From Stenotrophomonas sp. MMGLT7 (lineage in GTDB: Bacteria > Pseudomonadota > Gammaproteobacteria > Xanthomonadales > Xanthomonadaceae), in NCBI RefSeq assembly GCF_021168555.1, contig NZ_JAJOZS010000021.1, positions 1 to 39,049 of the forward strand: a stretch of 39,049 nt of DNA. Direction: 5' to 3'. The notes beneath the pieces were generated by a model. That model saw only the letters and a program-made list of their open reading frames with translations. It was not told the origin of the DNA and did no database searches. A program made the translations under genes and the position numbers. Position 1 is the first letter of the stretch. Each line of letters opens with the position of its first letter. Positions 1 to 10,727 of the stretch are shown piece after piece.

Positions 1-93
1 CCATCAGTCGCGATGAGGCCTCTCCCGGTAAAGCCTCATCGCGACTGATGGCCCGGCGGCCACGTGGAGTCGCTCCTACAGTCGCTCCTGAAG
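1..93. repeat. GTAG/REP-type palindrome, rearranged copy
   Basis: Arms at about 1-19 and 34-52 pair (CCATCAGTCGCGATGAGGC with its complement) around a TCTCCCGGTAA-like loop. The outer GTAGGAGCGACT part seen in other copies of this family is missing here, and two partial AGTCGCTCCT pieces follow at about 68-90. It abuts the 3' end of ftsK. No coding capacity is seen. Confidence 0.7.
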
Positions 94-101
94 GACTGGC
101 G

Positions 102-2459
102 TCATTTCGGCGGCGGCGGCGCCAGCACCGAGCGGTCGCCGTTGTGCTCGGGGGCGCTGACCACGCCGGCCGCCTCCATCGCCTCGATCAGCCGGGCGGC
201 GCGGTTGTAGCCGATTTTCAGCCGCCGCTGCACGCCGGAGATGGAGGCGCGGCGGGTTTCGGTGACGATGCGCAGGGCCTCGTCGTACAGCGGGTCGGAC
301 TCGTCGCCGCCACCGCCGCTGGATTCGGGCAGGCCGGTGGCACCGACCACCACCCCGTCGCCCAGCGTCTGCACCTCGTCCAGCACGCCCTCGATGTATT
401 CCACCGGGCCGCTGGCCTTGAGGTGCTCGACCACCCGGTGCACCTCGTCGTCGCCGACGAAGGCGCCGTGCACGCGCTCGGGCATCGCCGTGCCCGGCGG
501 CAGGTACAGCATGTCGCCGTTGCCCAGCAGCGCCTCGGCGCCGGACTGGTCGAGGATGGTGCGCGAGTCGATCTTGGAGCTGACCTGGAAGCCGATGCGG
601 GTGGGGATGTTGGCCTTGATCAGGCCGGTGATCACGTCCACCGACGGCCGCTGGGTGGCCAGGATCAGGTGGATGCCGGCCGCGCGCGCCTTCTGCGCCA
701 GCCGCGCGATCAGTTCCTCGACCTTCTTGCCGACGATCATCATCATGTCGGCGAACTCGTCGATGAAGATGACGATGAACGGCAGCGTCTCCAGCGGCCG
801 CGGCGCCTCGCCCAGTTCCGGGTTGGGCTTGAACAGCGGGTCCATCAGCGGCTGGCCGGCATCCTGCGCCTCGCGCACCTTCTTGTTGAAGCCGGCCAGG
901 TTGCGCACGCCCACCGCGCTCATCAGCTTGTAGCGGCGCTCCATCTCGGCCACGCACCAGCGCAGGCCGTTGGCAGCCTCCTTCATGTCGGTGACCACCG
1001 GCGCCAGCAGGTGCGGGATGCCCTCGTAGACGCTCAGCTCGAGCATCTTCGGGTCGATCATCAGCATCCGCAGTTCCTTGGGGCTGGCCTTGTACAACAG
1101 GCTCAGCACCATCGCGTTGACCGCCACCGACTTGCCCGAGCCGGTGGTGCCGGCCACCAGCAGGTGCGGCATGCGCGCCAGGTCGGCCACCGTCGGGCGG
1201 CCGCCGATGTCCTTGCCCAGCGCCAGCGTCAGCGGGCTGGCGGACTTGTCGTACTCCTTCGAGCGCAGCAGCTCGGACAGGAAGATCATCTCGCGGGTGA
1301 CGTTGGGAATCTCCAGGCCGATCACCGACTTGCCCGGGATCACGTCGACCACGCGTACCGACTTGACCGACAGGCCGCGGGCGATGTCCTTGTCCAGCGA
1401 GCTGATCTGGCTGACCTTGATCCCCGGCGCCGGCTCGATCTCGAAGCGGGTGATCACCGGGCCGGGATAGGCGCCGACCACCTGCGCGTCGATGCGGAAG
1501 TCCTTGAGCTTGAACTCGATCTGGCGCGAGAGCGTCTCCAGCGTCTCCTCGTCGTAGCCCTTGGGCTGCGGCTTGGGATCGTCCAGCAGCGCCAGCGGCG
1601 GCAGCCCCGACGGGTCGCCGCCGGTGCCGTGGAACAGCGGGATCTGCTGCTCGCGCTTGGCGCGTTCGCTCTTCTCCACCACCGGCGCGGCCGGCGGCTC
1701 GATCTTGACCGGCTCGCGCTTGGCGCGCTGCACGGCGTCGGTCTTGCGCACTTCCTCGCGTTCCTCGCGCATGGCGCGGGTCTTCTGCCATTCGTTGGCC
1801 TGCTTGCTGCCCCGCTGCAGCAGCGGCCCCAGCGCCAGCACGCCGCGGCCGATGCGCTCCATCAGCGCCAGCCACGACAGCCCGGTGGCCAGGGTGATCG
1901 AGGCCAGCAGCAGCACCAGCACGAACAGGTTGGCGCCCAGCGCGCCGAAGCCGCTGCCCAGGGAGTTGCCCACCAGCCGGCCGAGGATGCCGCCGGCCTG
2001 GGCGACGTCGCCGCTGAACAGGCGCAGGTGCAGGAACCCGGTACCGGCGATCAGGAAGCCGACGATGCCGACCAGCCGCAGCGCCGGGCCCAGGTCGGCC
2101 TCGCCCTGCCCTTCCCTGTCCATGCCGAACAGGGCGATCCACGCCACCGCGCCCAGCACCAGCGGCAGCAGGAAGGCCACGTAGCCGAACAGCTGCAGCA
2201 GCACGTCGGCGATCCACGCGCCGAACTTGCCACCCATGTTGTGCACCGGCGCGACCACGCTGCCGGTCTGCGACCAGCCCGGGTCGGCCGCCGAGTACGT
2301 GAACAGGCTGGCCAGCAGGTACAGCAGCAGCGGCGCGATCGCGATCAGCGCCAGGTCGCGCCAAAGCCGTTGCCGTCGGGGGTTGGCCGGTGTGCTCTTG
2401 CGCGCGGCCGTCTTGCCTTCGCCCTTCGCCTTGCTGCGCTCCGGAAGCTGTTTCGCCAC
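102..2459 (-). CDS. ftsK: DNA translocase FtsK
   Basis: Septal DNA pump that clears and aligns sister chromosomes at division and activates XerCD at dif. The 785-residue product has a basic N-terminus, four predicted membrane helices (about 36-55, 82-112, 126-146, 174-198), a short linker (about 200-330), then the RecA-like motor: Walker A GTTGSGKS near 433-440, Walker [10 protein letters not shown] near 560-568, and the ATQRP motif. The last 64 residues (722-785) are the winged-helix gamma domain that reads KOPS sites. The linker is much shorter than in E. coli FtsK (1329 aa), so the size is closer to SpoIIIE-like proteins. The start is GTG at 2459, giving [10 protein letters not shown]; no in-frame ATG fits upstream. 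It is divergent from trxB, and a promoter with an AT-rich inverted repeat lies just upstream. Identity is secure. Confidence 0.97.
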   Translation of the reverse strand: MAKQLPERSKAKGEGKTAARKSTPANPRRQRLWRDLALIAIAPLLLYLLASLFTYSAADPGWSQTGSVVAPVHNMGGKFGAWIADVLLQLFGYVAFLLPLVLGAVAWIALFGMDREGQGEADLGPALRLVGIVGFLIAGTGFLHLRLFSGDVAQAGGILGRLVGNSLGSGFGALGANLFVLVLLLASITLATGLSWLALMERIGRGVLALGPLLQRGSKQANEWQKTRAMREEREEVRKTDAVQRAKREPVKIEPPAAPVVEKSERAKREQQIPLFHGTGGDPSGLPPLALLDDPKPQPKGYDEETLETLSRQIEFKLKDFRIDAQVVGAYPGPVITRFEIEPAPGIKVSQISSLDKDIARGLSVKSVRVVDVIPGKSVIGLEIPNVTREMIFLSELLRSKEYDKSASPLTLALGKDIGGRPTVADLARMPHLLVAGTTGSGKSVAVNAMVLSLLYKASPKELRMLMIDPKMLELSVYEGIPHLLAPVVTDMKEAANGLRWCVAEMERRYKLMSAVGVRNLAGFNKKVREAQDAGQPLMDPLFKPNPELGEAPRPLETLPFIVIFIDEFADMMMIVGKKVEELIARLAQKARAAGIHLILATQRPSVDVITGLIKANIPTRIGFQVSSKIDSRTILDQSGAEALLGNGDMLYLPPGTAMPERVHGAFVGDDEVHRVVEHLKASGPVEYIEGVLDEVQTLGDGVVVGATGLPESSGGGGDESDPLYDEALRIVTETRRASISGVQRRLKIGYNRAARLIEAMEAAGVVSAPEHNGDRSVLAPPPPK

Positions 2460-2478
2460 CTTTTTACCGAACCTTAGG

Positions 2479-2495
2479 AATACTTCGTTAGTATT
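2479..2495. promoter_or_regulatory. AT-rich inverted repeat near the ftsK start (possible operator)
   Basis: AATACT and AGTATT are perfect inverted arms around TTCGT, in a short AT-rich island in otherwise GC-rich DNA. It overlaps the expected transcription start of the ftsK promoter and lies 20-36 nt upstream of the GTG. The operator role is inferred. Confidence 0.4.
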
Positions 2496-2497
2496 TG

Positions 2498-2526
2498 ATA
2501 ATAAACGAAATGGACTGCCATTTCAG
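2498..2526 (-). promoter_or_regulatory. Putative sigma-70 promoter of ftsK
   Basis: On the minus strand there is a CTGAAA -35 (2526-2521, 4 of 6 to TTGACA), a 17-nt spacer and a TATTAT -10 (2503-2498). Expected transcription start is near 2490, giving a leader of about 30 nt to the GTG at 2459. It is assigned by eye only. Confidence 0.5.
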
Positions 2527-2655
2527 CTGCCGTGGCAACGCCGTGCCCGGCTCCGGCGCATTGCCGCCCAATCCGCGCCCGGCCGCCATCCACTGCAGCG
2601 GGGGCGGAACGCGAGGCAGGCTGCCGGGCCACGCAGTTCCATCCGCGCGCCTTGA

Positions 2656-3711
<1,056 letters not shown>

Positions 3712-3738
3712 ACCGGCGATCGCGGCGCGCCTTCTCTC

Positions 3739-3804
3739 GTAGAGCCGAGCTCGCTCGGCTGAAGCCTTCCCGGTAGATCCCCAGCCGAGCAAGCTCGGCT
3801 CTAC
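3739..3804. repeat. GTAG (SMAG-like) palindrome
   Basis: Arms GTAGAGCCGAGCTCGCTCGG (from 3739) and AGCCGAGCAAGCTCGGCTC (from 3783, ending CTAC at 3804) pair almost perfectly around GAAGCCTTCCCGGTAGATCC. The GTAG tetranucleotide at both ends and the length match the GTAG REP elements known from Stenotrophomonas and Xanthomonas. It lies between trxB and the FemAB-like gene. Confidence 0.8.
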
Positions 3805-3868
3805 GGTCGCGATCACCGTAGCTCGAGACCGAGTGCCCGCGATGGCGGCGATCGACTACCCTGTCCGC

Positions 3869-5032
3869 ATGCCAGTCGTACGCCTGATTCCCTCGCTTTC
3901 GTGCATACCCGCGGCGGATTGGGATGCCCTCCACGACGGCGGCAATCCGTTCGTCTGCCATGCCTTCCTGTGCGGGCTGGAACTGACCGGTTGCCTGCGC
4001 CCCTCGTGGGGCTGGACGCCGCATCACCTGACGCTCTGGCAGGGCGACGAACTGGTCGCCGCCGCCCCGGGGTACCTGAAGGACAACTCCCACGGCGAGT
4101 TCGTGTTCGACCACGCCTGGGCGCATGCCTATGCCCGCTACGGCCAGGATTACTTTCCCAAGTGGCTGTGCGCGGTGCCCTACTCGCCGGTGACCGGCCC
4201 GCGCCTGCTGGCGCGCGACGATGCCGGCCGGCTGGCGCTGTTGCGGGCCATGCAGGGACTGGTCGAGAGCGAACAATTGTCGTCGGCGCACGTGAATTTC
4301 CCGCTGCCGGGCGAGGACGCGCTGTTCCCGCGGGACTGGCTGCCGCGCCTCGACGTGCAGTACCACTGGCGCAACCCCGGCCGCTGGCGCACGTTCGACG
4401 ACTACCTGGCGGCGATGGACCACAAGCACCGCAAGAACATCCGCCAGGAACGCGCCAAGGTCTGTCGCGCCGGCATCGAGCTGCGCACGATCCATGGCGA
4501 CGAGGCCGGCGAGGCCGAGCTGGAGGCCATGCACGGCTTCTACCTGAAGACCTTCGACGACTACGGCAACTCGCCGGCGCTGACGCCGGAATTCATCGGA
4601 CACCTGGCGCGCACGATGCCGCGCAGCCTGGTGATGTTCATGGCCTTCGACGGCGCCGTCCCGGTGGCCGCCGCGCTGTGCCTGCGCGGCGGCGACACCC
4701 TGTACGGCCGCTACTGGGGCGGCGAGAACCTGCCGGGCCTGCATTTCGAGACCTGCTACTACCAGGGCATCGACTACTGCCTGCGCGAAGGCCTGGCCCG
4801 TTTCGAGCCCGGCGCGCAGGGCGAGCACAAGGTCGCCCGCGGCTTCCTGCCGGCGCTGGTGCACAGCCGCCACTGGATCGCCGACCCGGCCTTCCGCGAG
4901 GCGCTGGCGCGCTGGTGCGGCGAGGAGGCCATGTCGGTGCGGCGCTATGCCGCCGACATCGGCCGGCATTCGCCGTTCCGGGCCGTGGATGCGTGTGTTG
5001 AAGGGGTTTCTTCGAATCAAACGCAGCCTTGA
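3869..5032 (+). CDS. FemAB-like / GNAT-fold protein (former DUF482)
   Basis: The 387-residue product resembles the FemAB_like family (Pfam PF04339, formerly DUF482) of GNAT-fold proteins. Typical segments are DWDALHDGGNPFVCHAFLCG near the N-terminus, LCAVPYSPVTGPRLL, the basic DHKHRKNIRQERAKV helix, GRYWGGE and the FEPGAQGEHKVARGFLP stretch near the end. The name implies peptide-bond formation like Fem transferases, but the reaction of this family is not established and I cannot assign a substrate. ATG 3869 (MPVVRLIPSL) is preferred; in-frame GTG 3833 and ATG 3842 would add unusual N-terminal residues. A TACCCT box ends exactly 6 nt before this ATG, as at other possibly leaderless genes here. 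The last 15 or so residues (ACVEGVSSNQTQP) look like read-out into the repeat-rich gap downstream. Confidence 0.85.
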   Translation: MPVVRLIPSLSCIPAADWDALHDGGNPFVCHAFLCGLELTGCLRPSWGWTPHHLTLWQGDELVAAAPGYLKDNSHGEFVFDHAWAHAYARYGQDYFPKWLCAVPYSPVTGPRLLARDDAGRLALLRAMQGLVESEQLSSAHVNFPLPGEDALFPRDWLPRLDVQYHWRNPGRWRTFDDYLAAMDHKHRKNIRQERAKVCRAGIELRTIHGDEAGEAELEAMHGFYLKTFDDYGNSPALTPEFIGHLARTMPRSLVMFMAFDGAVPVAAALCLRGGDTLYGRYWGGENLPGLHFETCYYQGIDYCLREGLARFEPGAQGEHKVARGFLPALVHSRHWIADPAFREALARWCGEEAMSVRRYAADIGRHSPFRAVDACVEGVSSNQTQP

Positions 5033-5409
5033 TTCCCGCGGAAAGCCGTCGTTCCGACACCCGCAAAGCCTGAACCCGTCGTCTCCGCGTTCGCGCACTA
5101 TTGTTCGGGGAAAACTCCACTCGTCGCTCCCGCGTAAGCGGGAGCCCATGGACGTTGCTGCGATCTGCACGAACGTCCCTGGATCCCCACCTGCGCGCAC
5201 TCCTGTCCGGAGAAAACTCAGGATCGGACAGTTGTCGGCCGAAGTGGCGTGGCCCACGTTCGGAACAGTGAACTCGTCGTCCGCGCGCAGGCGGGGACCC
5301 AGCGACTTGCGCGATGAGCAGCCCGCTACGCAATTTCCCGGTAGCTGCACCTTTCAAGCCACAGGCACTGGATCCCCGCCTGCGCGAACTACTGTCCGGG
5401 GAAACTCCG

Positions 5410-5527
5410 ATCGTCGCTTCCGTGCAAACCGAAGCCCATGGGCGTAGCCGCGATCTGCGCGAACGTCCTTGGATGATCAGCCATTCGGCTGCTGAAAAGC
5501 GTTTCCCGCTTTCGCGGGGATGACGAG
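5410..5527. repeat. MITE-like repeat with CTCGTC/GACGAG-type ends, copy 1
   Basis: It starts ATCGTCGCTTCCGTGC and ends CGCGGGGATGACGAG (5513-5527), imperfect terminal inverted repeats. The interior (CCCATGGGCG, CGCGATCTGC, TTGGATGATC) matches the reverse complement of the element at 24905-25061. It carries no ORF. Confidence 0.55.
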
Positions 5528-5721
5528 AAGTAAGGTTCAGCGCATTAGTCTCGATCCGGGTTCCGAAAGTACCCAGGCACGCCGAGAGCCTTGCGTTCCG
5601 GGCATTCGGTGTCCCAGCGGCGATTCTTCGGACAGTAGTCCTTCACTGGGACGACGAGTTCACTATCCCGAGCATGCGTCCATCCATATCCACAACGCAC
5701 GGGATCCGGCCGGGCGCCGAA

Positions 5722-5727
5722 TAGAAT
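5722..5727 (+). promoter_or_regulatory. -10 box of aat, possibly leaderless
   Basis: TAGAAT (5 of 6 to TATAAT) followed by exactly 6 nt and then the aat ATG. Transcription would start at or next to the A of the start codon. No convincing -35 or Shine-Dalgarno is visible. Confidence 0.45.
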
Positions 5728-5733
5728 GCAGCC

Positions 5734-6486
5734 ATGACACGCCGCCTGCCCTTCCTGCTCGACGAGGATCCCGCGTCGCCCTTCCCGCCTGCGGAACTGG
5801 CGCTGCACGAGCCGGACGGGCTGCTGGCGATCGGCGGCGACCTGTCGCCGCAGCGGCTGCTCGTCGCCTATGCCGGCGGCATCTTCCCGTGGTTCTCCGA
5901 GGGCCAGCCGATCCTGTGGTGGTCGCCCGACCCGCGCACGCTGTTCCGTACCGATGGGGTCAGGCTGTCCACGCGGTTCCGCCGCGGCCTGCGCCACAGC
6001 GGCTGGAGGGTATGCGCCGACAGCGCCTTCGCCGAAGTGATCGACGCCTGCGCCCGTATCCCGCGCCGCGGCCAGGACGGCACCTGGATCACCGCGCGGA
6101 TGCGCGAGGCCTATGTGGAATTGCATCGCCTGGGCCATGCCCATTCGGTCGAGGTGTTCGCCGGCGACGAGCTGGCCGGCGGCATCTACGGCGTGGCGCT
6201 GGGGCGGATGTTCTTCGGCGAGAGCATGTTCAGCGCCCGCAGCGGCGGTTCCAAGGTGGCGCTGGCGGCGCTGGCGCTGCGCCTGCGGCAGTGGGGCTGG
6301 CCGCTGATCGACGCCCAGGTCGAGAACGACCACCTGCTGAGCCTGGGCGCGCAGCGCTGGCCGCGGCCGGAGTTCCTGGCGGAGGTGCGGCGGCTGGTGC
6401 AGATGCCGGCAACGCCGGCCGGCGACTGGCGCCAGGCCTTCGGCATCCTGCCGGCCAGCGACCTGGCGGTTGCGGGCGCCTATTGA
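5734..6486 (+). CDS. aat: Leucyl/phenylalanyl-tRNA--protein transferase
   Basis: Cytosolic enzyme that adds Leu or Phe from charged tRNA to proteins with N-terminal Lys or Arg, creating a degron for ClpS-ClpAP. The 250-residue product shows the family signatures: FPPAELALHEPDGLLAIGGDLSP, YAGGIFPWFSEGQPILWWSPDPR near 49-70, TWITARMREAYVELHRLGHAHSVE, GGIYGVALGRMFFGESMFS and LIDAQVENDHLLSLGA. Length is normal (E. coli 234). It lies just upstream of infA, the same order as in E. coli, and beside clpA-clpS, which act on its products. A TAGAAT box abuts the start. Identity is secure. Confidence 0.97.
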   Translation: MTRRLPFLLDEDPASPFPPAELALHEPDGLLAIGGDLSPQRLLVAYAGGIFPWFSEGQPILWWSPDPRTLFRTDGVRLSTRFRRGLRHSGWRVCADSAFAEVIDACARIPRRGQDGTWITARMREAYVELHRLGHAHSVEVFAGDELAGGIYGVALGRMFFGESMFSARSGGSKVALAALALRLRQWGWPLIDAQVENDHLLSLGAQRWPRPEFLAEVRRLVQMPATPAGDWRQAFGILPASDLAVAGAY

Positions 6487-6495
6487 CGCCGGTTA

Positions 6496-6533
6496 ACGCA
6501 AACTTTGCGTCTGCGGCCACCGCGGCGTAAAAT
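6496..6533 (+). promoter_or_regulatory. Putative infA promoter with a palindrome over the -35
   Basis: TTGCGT (6505-6510), a 17-nt spacer and TAAAAT (6528-6533) make a plausible sigma-70 promoter with a start near 6540 and a leader of about 44 nt. The 15-bp perfect palindrome ACGCAAACTTTGCGT (6496-6510) covers the -35 and could be a regulator site. The operator role is inferred. Confidence 0.55.
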
Positions 6534-6583
6534 CCTCGCTCTTGAGCCCCATCGGGGCCACCCGCGAAACCGCACAGGATTAC

Positions 6584-6802
6584 ATGTCGAAAGACGATTC
6601 CATCGAATTCGAAGGCACCGTCAGCGAGACGCTGCCCAACACCACCTTCCGGGTCAAGCTGGAGAACGGGCACGAGATCATCGCCCACATCTCCGGCCGC
6701 ATGCGCAAGAACTACATCCGCATCCTGACCGGCGACCGGGTCAAGGTCGAGATGACGCCGTACGACCTGACCAAGGGGCGCATCACCTACCGCATGAAGT
6801 AA
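6584..6802 (+). CDS. infA: Translation initiation factor IF-1
   Basis: Small OB-fold protein that binds the ribosomal A site with IF2 and IF3 during initiation. The 72-residue length equals E. coli IF-1. The core [20 protein letters not shown], then HIHI-like region [20 protein letters not shown] and the [13 protein letters not shown] end are near-identical to the family. AGGA at 6576-6579 lies 4 nt before ATG 6584. It follows aat by 97 bp but has its own promoter signal. A GTAG palindrome and a hairpin terminator shared with clpA follow. Confidence 0.98.
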   Translation: MSKDDSIEFEGTVSETLPNTTFRVKLENGHEIIAHISGRMRKNYIRILTGDRVKVEMTPYDLTKGRITYRMK

Positions 6803-6822
6803 GCACGCAGTGCTTGCGTGCT

Positions 6823-6903
6823 GTAGGAGCGACTTCAGTCGCGATGGGGCTTTCCAGGTGAAGCCCAATCGCGACTGAAGTCGCTCCTACCAGTCGCTCC
6901 TAC
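6823..6903. repeat. GTAG/REP palindrome
   Basis: Arms beginning GTAGGAGCGACTTCAGTCGC (6823) and ending GACTGAAGTCGCTCCTAC (6890) pair around a TTCCAGGTGAA loop. A duplicated partial end AGTCGCTCCTAC runs on to 6903. It lies between the convergent infA and clpA. Confidence 0.85.
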
Positions 6904-6921
6904 GATAGGTCCGGTGCAAGA

Positions 6922-6951
6922 CGAAAGCCTCCGCTCGCGCGGAGGCTTTCG
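6922..6951. terminator. Bidirectional hairpin terminator between infA and clpA
   Basis: The palindrome has arms GAAAGCCTCCGC and GCGGAGGCTTTC around TCGC, with a short CTTTC tract on either strand. It lies 9 nt beyond the clpA stop and serves both convergent genes. The U-tract is short, so efficiency is uncertain. Confidence 0.65.
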
Positions 6952-6959
6952 CATGCCCG

Positions 6960-9242
<2,283 letters not shown>

Positions 9243-9360
9243 GGGTTACTCCGACGGCAGTTGCAGACAATATGCGGCCTGTACCCGCGATTTCCACAAC
9301 CCTACCGGATCGCTGCGTTCAGATGGCGTTAGCGTGGCGCCCCGGGCGCCGCGCCTGCGC

Positions 9361-9684
9361 TCACAGCCGTTCCATGGTGCACAGCAGCGGATGCTGGTTC
9401 ATCCGCGAGAACTCGTTGACCTGGGCGACCTTGGACTCGGCCACCTCGCGGGTATAGACCCCGCAGACCCCGCGCCCGCGGGTATGGACGTGCAGCATCA
9501 CCTGGGTGGCCTTTTCCAGGTCCATGGAAAAGAACTGCTGCAGCACGGTCACCACGAAGTCCATCGGGGTGTAGTCGTCGTTCAGCAGCATTACCTGGTA
9601 AAGCGGTGGCGGCGCGACTTCGGGCTTGCCGGTTTCCACCAGTACGCCGTGGTCCAGATCGGGAGATGATGTCTTGCGGGGCAT
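9361..9684 (-). CDS. clpS: ATP-dependent Clp protease adaptor ClpS
   Basis: Adaptor that binds proteins with N-terminal Leu, Phe, Tyr or Trp and delivers them to the ClpA N-domain. The 107-residue product has a flexible N-terminal tail (1-27) and the core beginning [20 protein letters not shown]. Degron-pocket residues are present: Asn35-Asp36-Asp37, Met41 and the His67 region, followed by [13 protein letters not shown] and the HPLLCTMER end. ATG 9684 ([10 protein letters not shown]) is chosen; a longer in-frame reading to 9783 has an atypical N-terminus and would include the TATAAT promoter box. clpS lies upstream of clpA as in E. coli. Confidence 0.96.
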   Translation of the reverse strand: MPRKTSSPDLDHGVLVETGKPEVAPPPLYQVMLLNDDYTPMDFVVTVLQQFFSMDLEKATQVMLHVHTRGRGVCGVYTREVAESKVAQVNEFSRMNQHPLLCTMERL

Positions 9685-9690
9685 CGGACA

Positions 9691-9696
9691 ATTATA
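9691..9696 (-). promoter_or_regulatory. Consensus -10 box of clpS, predicted leaderless
   Basis: A perfect TATAAT on the minus strand, followed by TGTCCG and then the clpS ATG, places the transcription start at about the first base of the start codon. No Shine-Dalgarno could be included. The -35 region is poor. An mRNA beginning with AUG is the simplest reading. Confidence 0.6.
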
Positions 9697-9791
9697 GGGG
9701 CTGCCCTGCCCGTGCCGGACGCCGGCGGCGTGGACGCGGCAGCGGATCGGCGGCGACAATGCGTTCCTGTTCCGAACCGACACCGCTACAT

Positions 9792-10271
9792 ATGAGACTC
9801 CACGCCGCCGTCCCGGCCGCCGTGCTGGCCTGCCTGGCCGGCGGCGCCGCTCCCGCGCTTGCCGCAGACGCCTCGGTGGAGGCGCGCCTGTCGGCGCGCG
9901 GCCTGGATTTCGAAAGCGACGACGACGGCGACTACAAGGTCGTGTTCGCCTACGACAACGAGGGGCGCAGCCAGTTGGTGTTCATCTCCGGCAGCACCAC
10001 CTCGGTCAGGGGCATGACCGTGCGCGAGGTGTTCGCACCGGCCGGACGGGTGCAGGCCGACGGCATCGACGGCAAGCGCGCGCTGGAGCTGCTGGCCGAC
10101 AGCCGGCTCAGGAAGATCGGCAGCTGGGAGCTGGCCGGCGACGTCCTGTACTTCGTGATCAAGCTGCCGGACAACGTGGACGCGGCGACGCTGGAGGCCG
10201 CCATCGACGTGGCCGCGCAGACCGCCGACGACATGGAGATCGAGTTGTCCGGCGACAGGGACGCACTGTAG
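9792..10271 (+). CDS. Small exported protein, possible YbjN-like fold
   Basis: The 159-residue product starts with a Sec signal peptide (Arg3, hydrophobic [16 protein letters not shown], then PALA before ADASVEARL; cleavage near residue 25). The mature part is acidic, with a [14 protein letters not shown] segment and an ending [20 protein letters not shown] followed by an acidic tail, suggesting an alternating alpha/beta domain. The pattern vaguely resembles YbjN (type III secretion chaperone-like) domains, but I do not recognise it firmly. Its TAG stop is immediately followed by the nudJ ATG with no gap, so it probably heads the nudJ-mnmA-hflD transcription unit. It is divergent from clpS. 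Confidence 0.75.
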   Translation: MRLHAAVPAAVLACLAGGAAPALAADASVEARLSARGLDFESDDDGDYKVVFAYDNEGRSQLVFISGSTTSVRGMTVREVFAPAGRVQADGIDGKRALELLADSRLRKIGSWELAGDVLYFVIKLPDNVDAATLEAAIDVAAQTADDMEIELSGDRDAL

Positions 10272-10727
10272 ATGGGCGGCGAGCACATCTGGAAGCCGGA
10301 GGCGACCGTGGCCACGGTGGTGGTGCGCGATGGCCGGCTGCTGCTGGTGGAAGAGTCGATCGGCGGGACGCTGGTGCTGAACCAGCCGGCCGGCCACCTC
10401 GAGCCGGACGAAAGCCTGCAGCAGGCCGCGCTGCGCGAGACCCTGGAGGAAACCGGCTGGCAGGTCAGGCTGACCGCCTTCATCGGCTGCTACCAGTGGC
10501 AGGCCGCCGGCGGCCGCCAGTTCCTGCGTTTCGCCTTCGCTGCCGATCCGCTGGCGCACGATCCGGCGCGCACGCTGGACGAGGGCATCGTGCGCGCGCT
10601 GTGGATGACGCCGCAGGAACTGCGCGCCGCCGGGCCGCGGCTGCGCAGCCCGCTGGTATGGCAGGCGGCGGCCGACTGGCTGGGCGGACGCCGCTTCCCG
10701 CTTTCCCTGGTGGAACAGGTGCGATGA
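10272..10727 (+). CDS. nudJ: Nudix hydrolase, NudJ-type phosphatase
   Basis: Nudix enzymes hydrolyse nucleoside diphosphates linked to another group; NudJ of E. coli acts on the thiamine precursor HMP-PP and on nucleoside di- and triphosphates. The 151-residue protein has a complete Nudix box (Gx5Ex7REUxEExGU) starting [10 protein letters not shown] near residue 41 and ending [10 protein letters not shown] family-typical FIGCYQWQ and a FLRFAFAA strand follow. Length equals NudJ (153). Neighbours nudJ-mnmA-hflD are in the same order in E. coli, which supports the name. The start ATG abuts the previous stop, and the TGA overlaps the mnmA ATG (ATGA), indicating translational coupling. Confidence 0.88.
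   Translation: MGGEHIWKPEATVATVVVRDGRLLLVEESIGGTLVLNQPAGHLEPDESLQQAALRETLEETGWQVRLTAFIGCYQWQAAGGRQFLRFAFAADPLAHDPARTLDEGIVRALWMTPQELRAAGPRLRSPLVWQAAADWLGGRRFPLSLVEQVR

Larger units (their letters stand above)
5033..5733. other. Non-coding repeat-rich gap between the FemAB-like gene and aat
   Basis: No ORF in any frame has coding character. The stretch is a mosaic of diverged family repeats: a unit running from CTGCGCGAACTACTGTCCGG through CGTCGCTCCCGCG and GCGGGAGCCCATGG to GCGAACGTCCTTGGAT, seen at about 5086-5181, partly at 5181-5221, and again at 5371-5476. A CGCGCAGGCGGGGACCCAGC piece lies near 5282, related to one near 37360. A spaced inverted repeat GTCCCAG/CTGGGAC sits at 5611-5617 and 5646-5652. 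The aat -10 box lies at the right end. Confidence 0.75.

Noticed and set aside
48-2477. 809-codon plus-strand ORF opposite ftsK
   Set aside because: It is antisense to ftsK; its protein is His/Arg/Ala/Gln-rich, as frame shadows in high-GC DNA are, with no recognisable domain.
9243-9360. Separate clpA promoter (TTGTGG ... CATATT)
   Set aside because: The 19-nt spacer and weak hexamers make it unconvincing; clpA can be read from clpS.
9685-9783. Longer ClpS from 9783
   Set aside because: The extra 33 residues have no ClpS similarity and the sequence includes a consensus TATAAT and the divergent promoter area.
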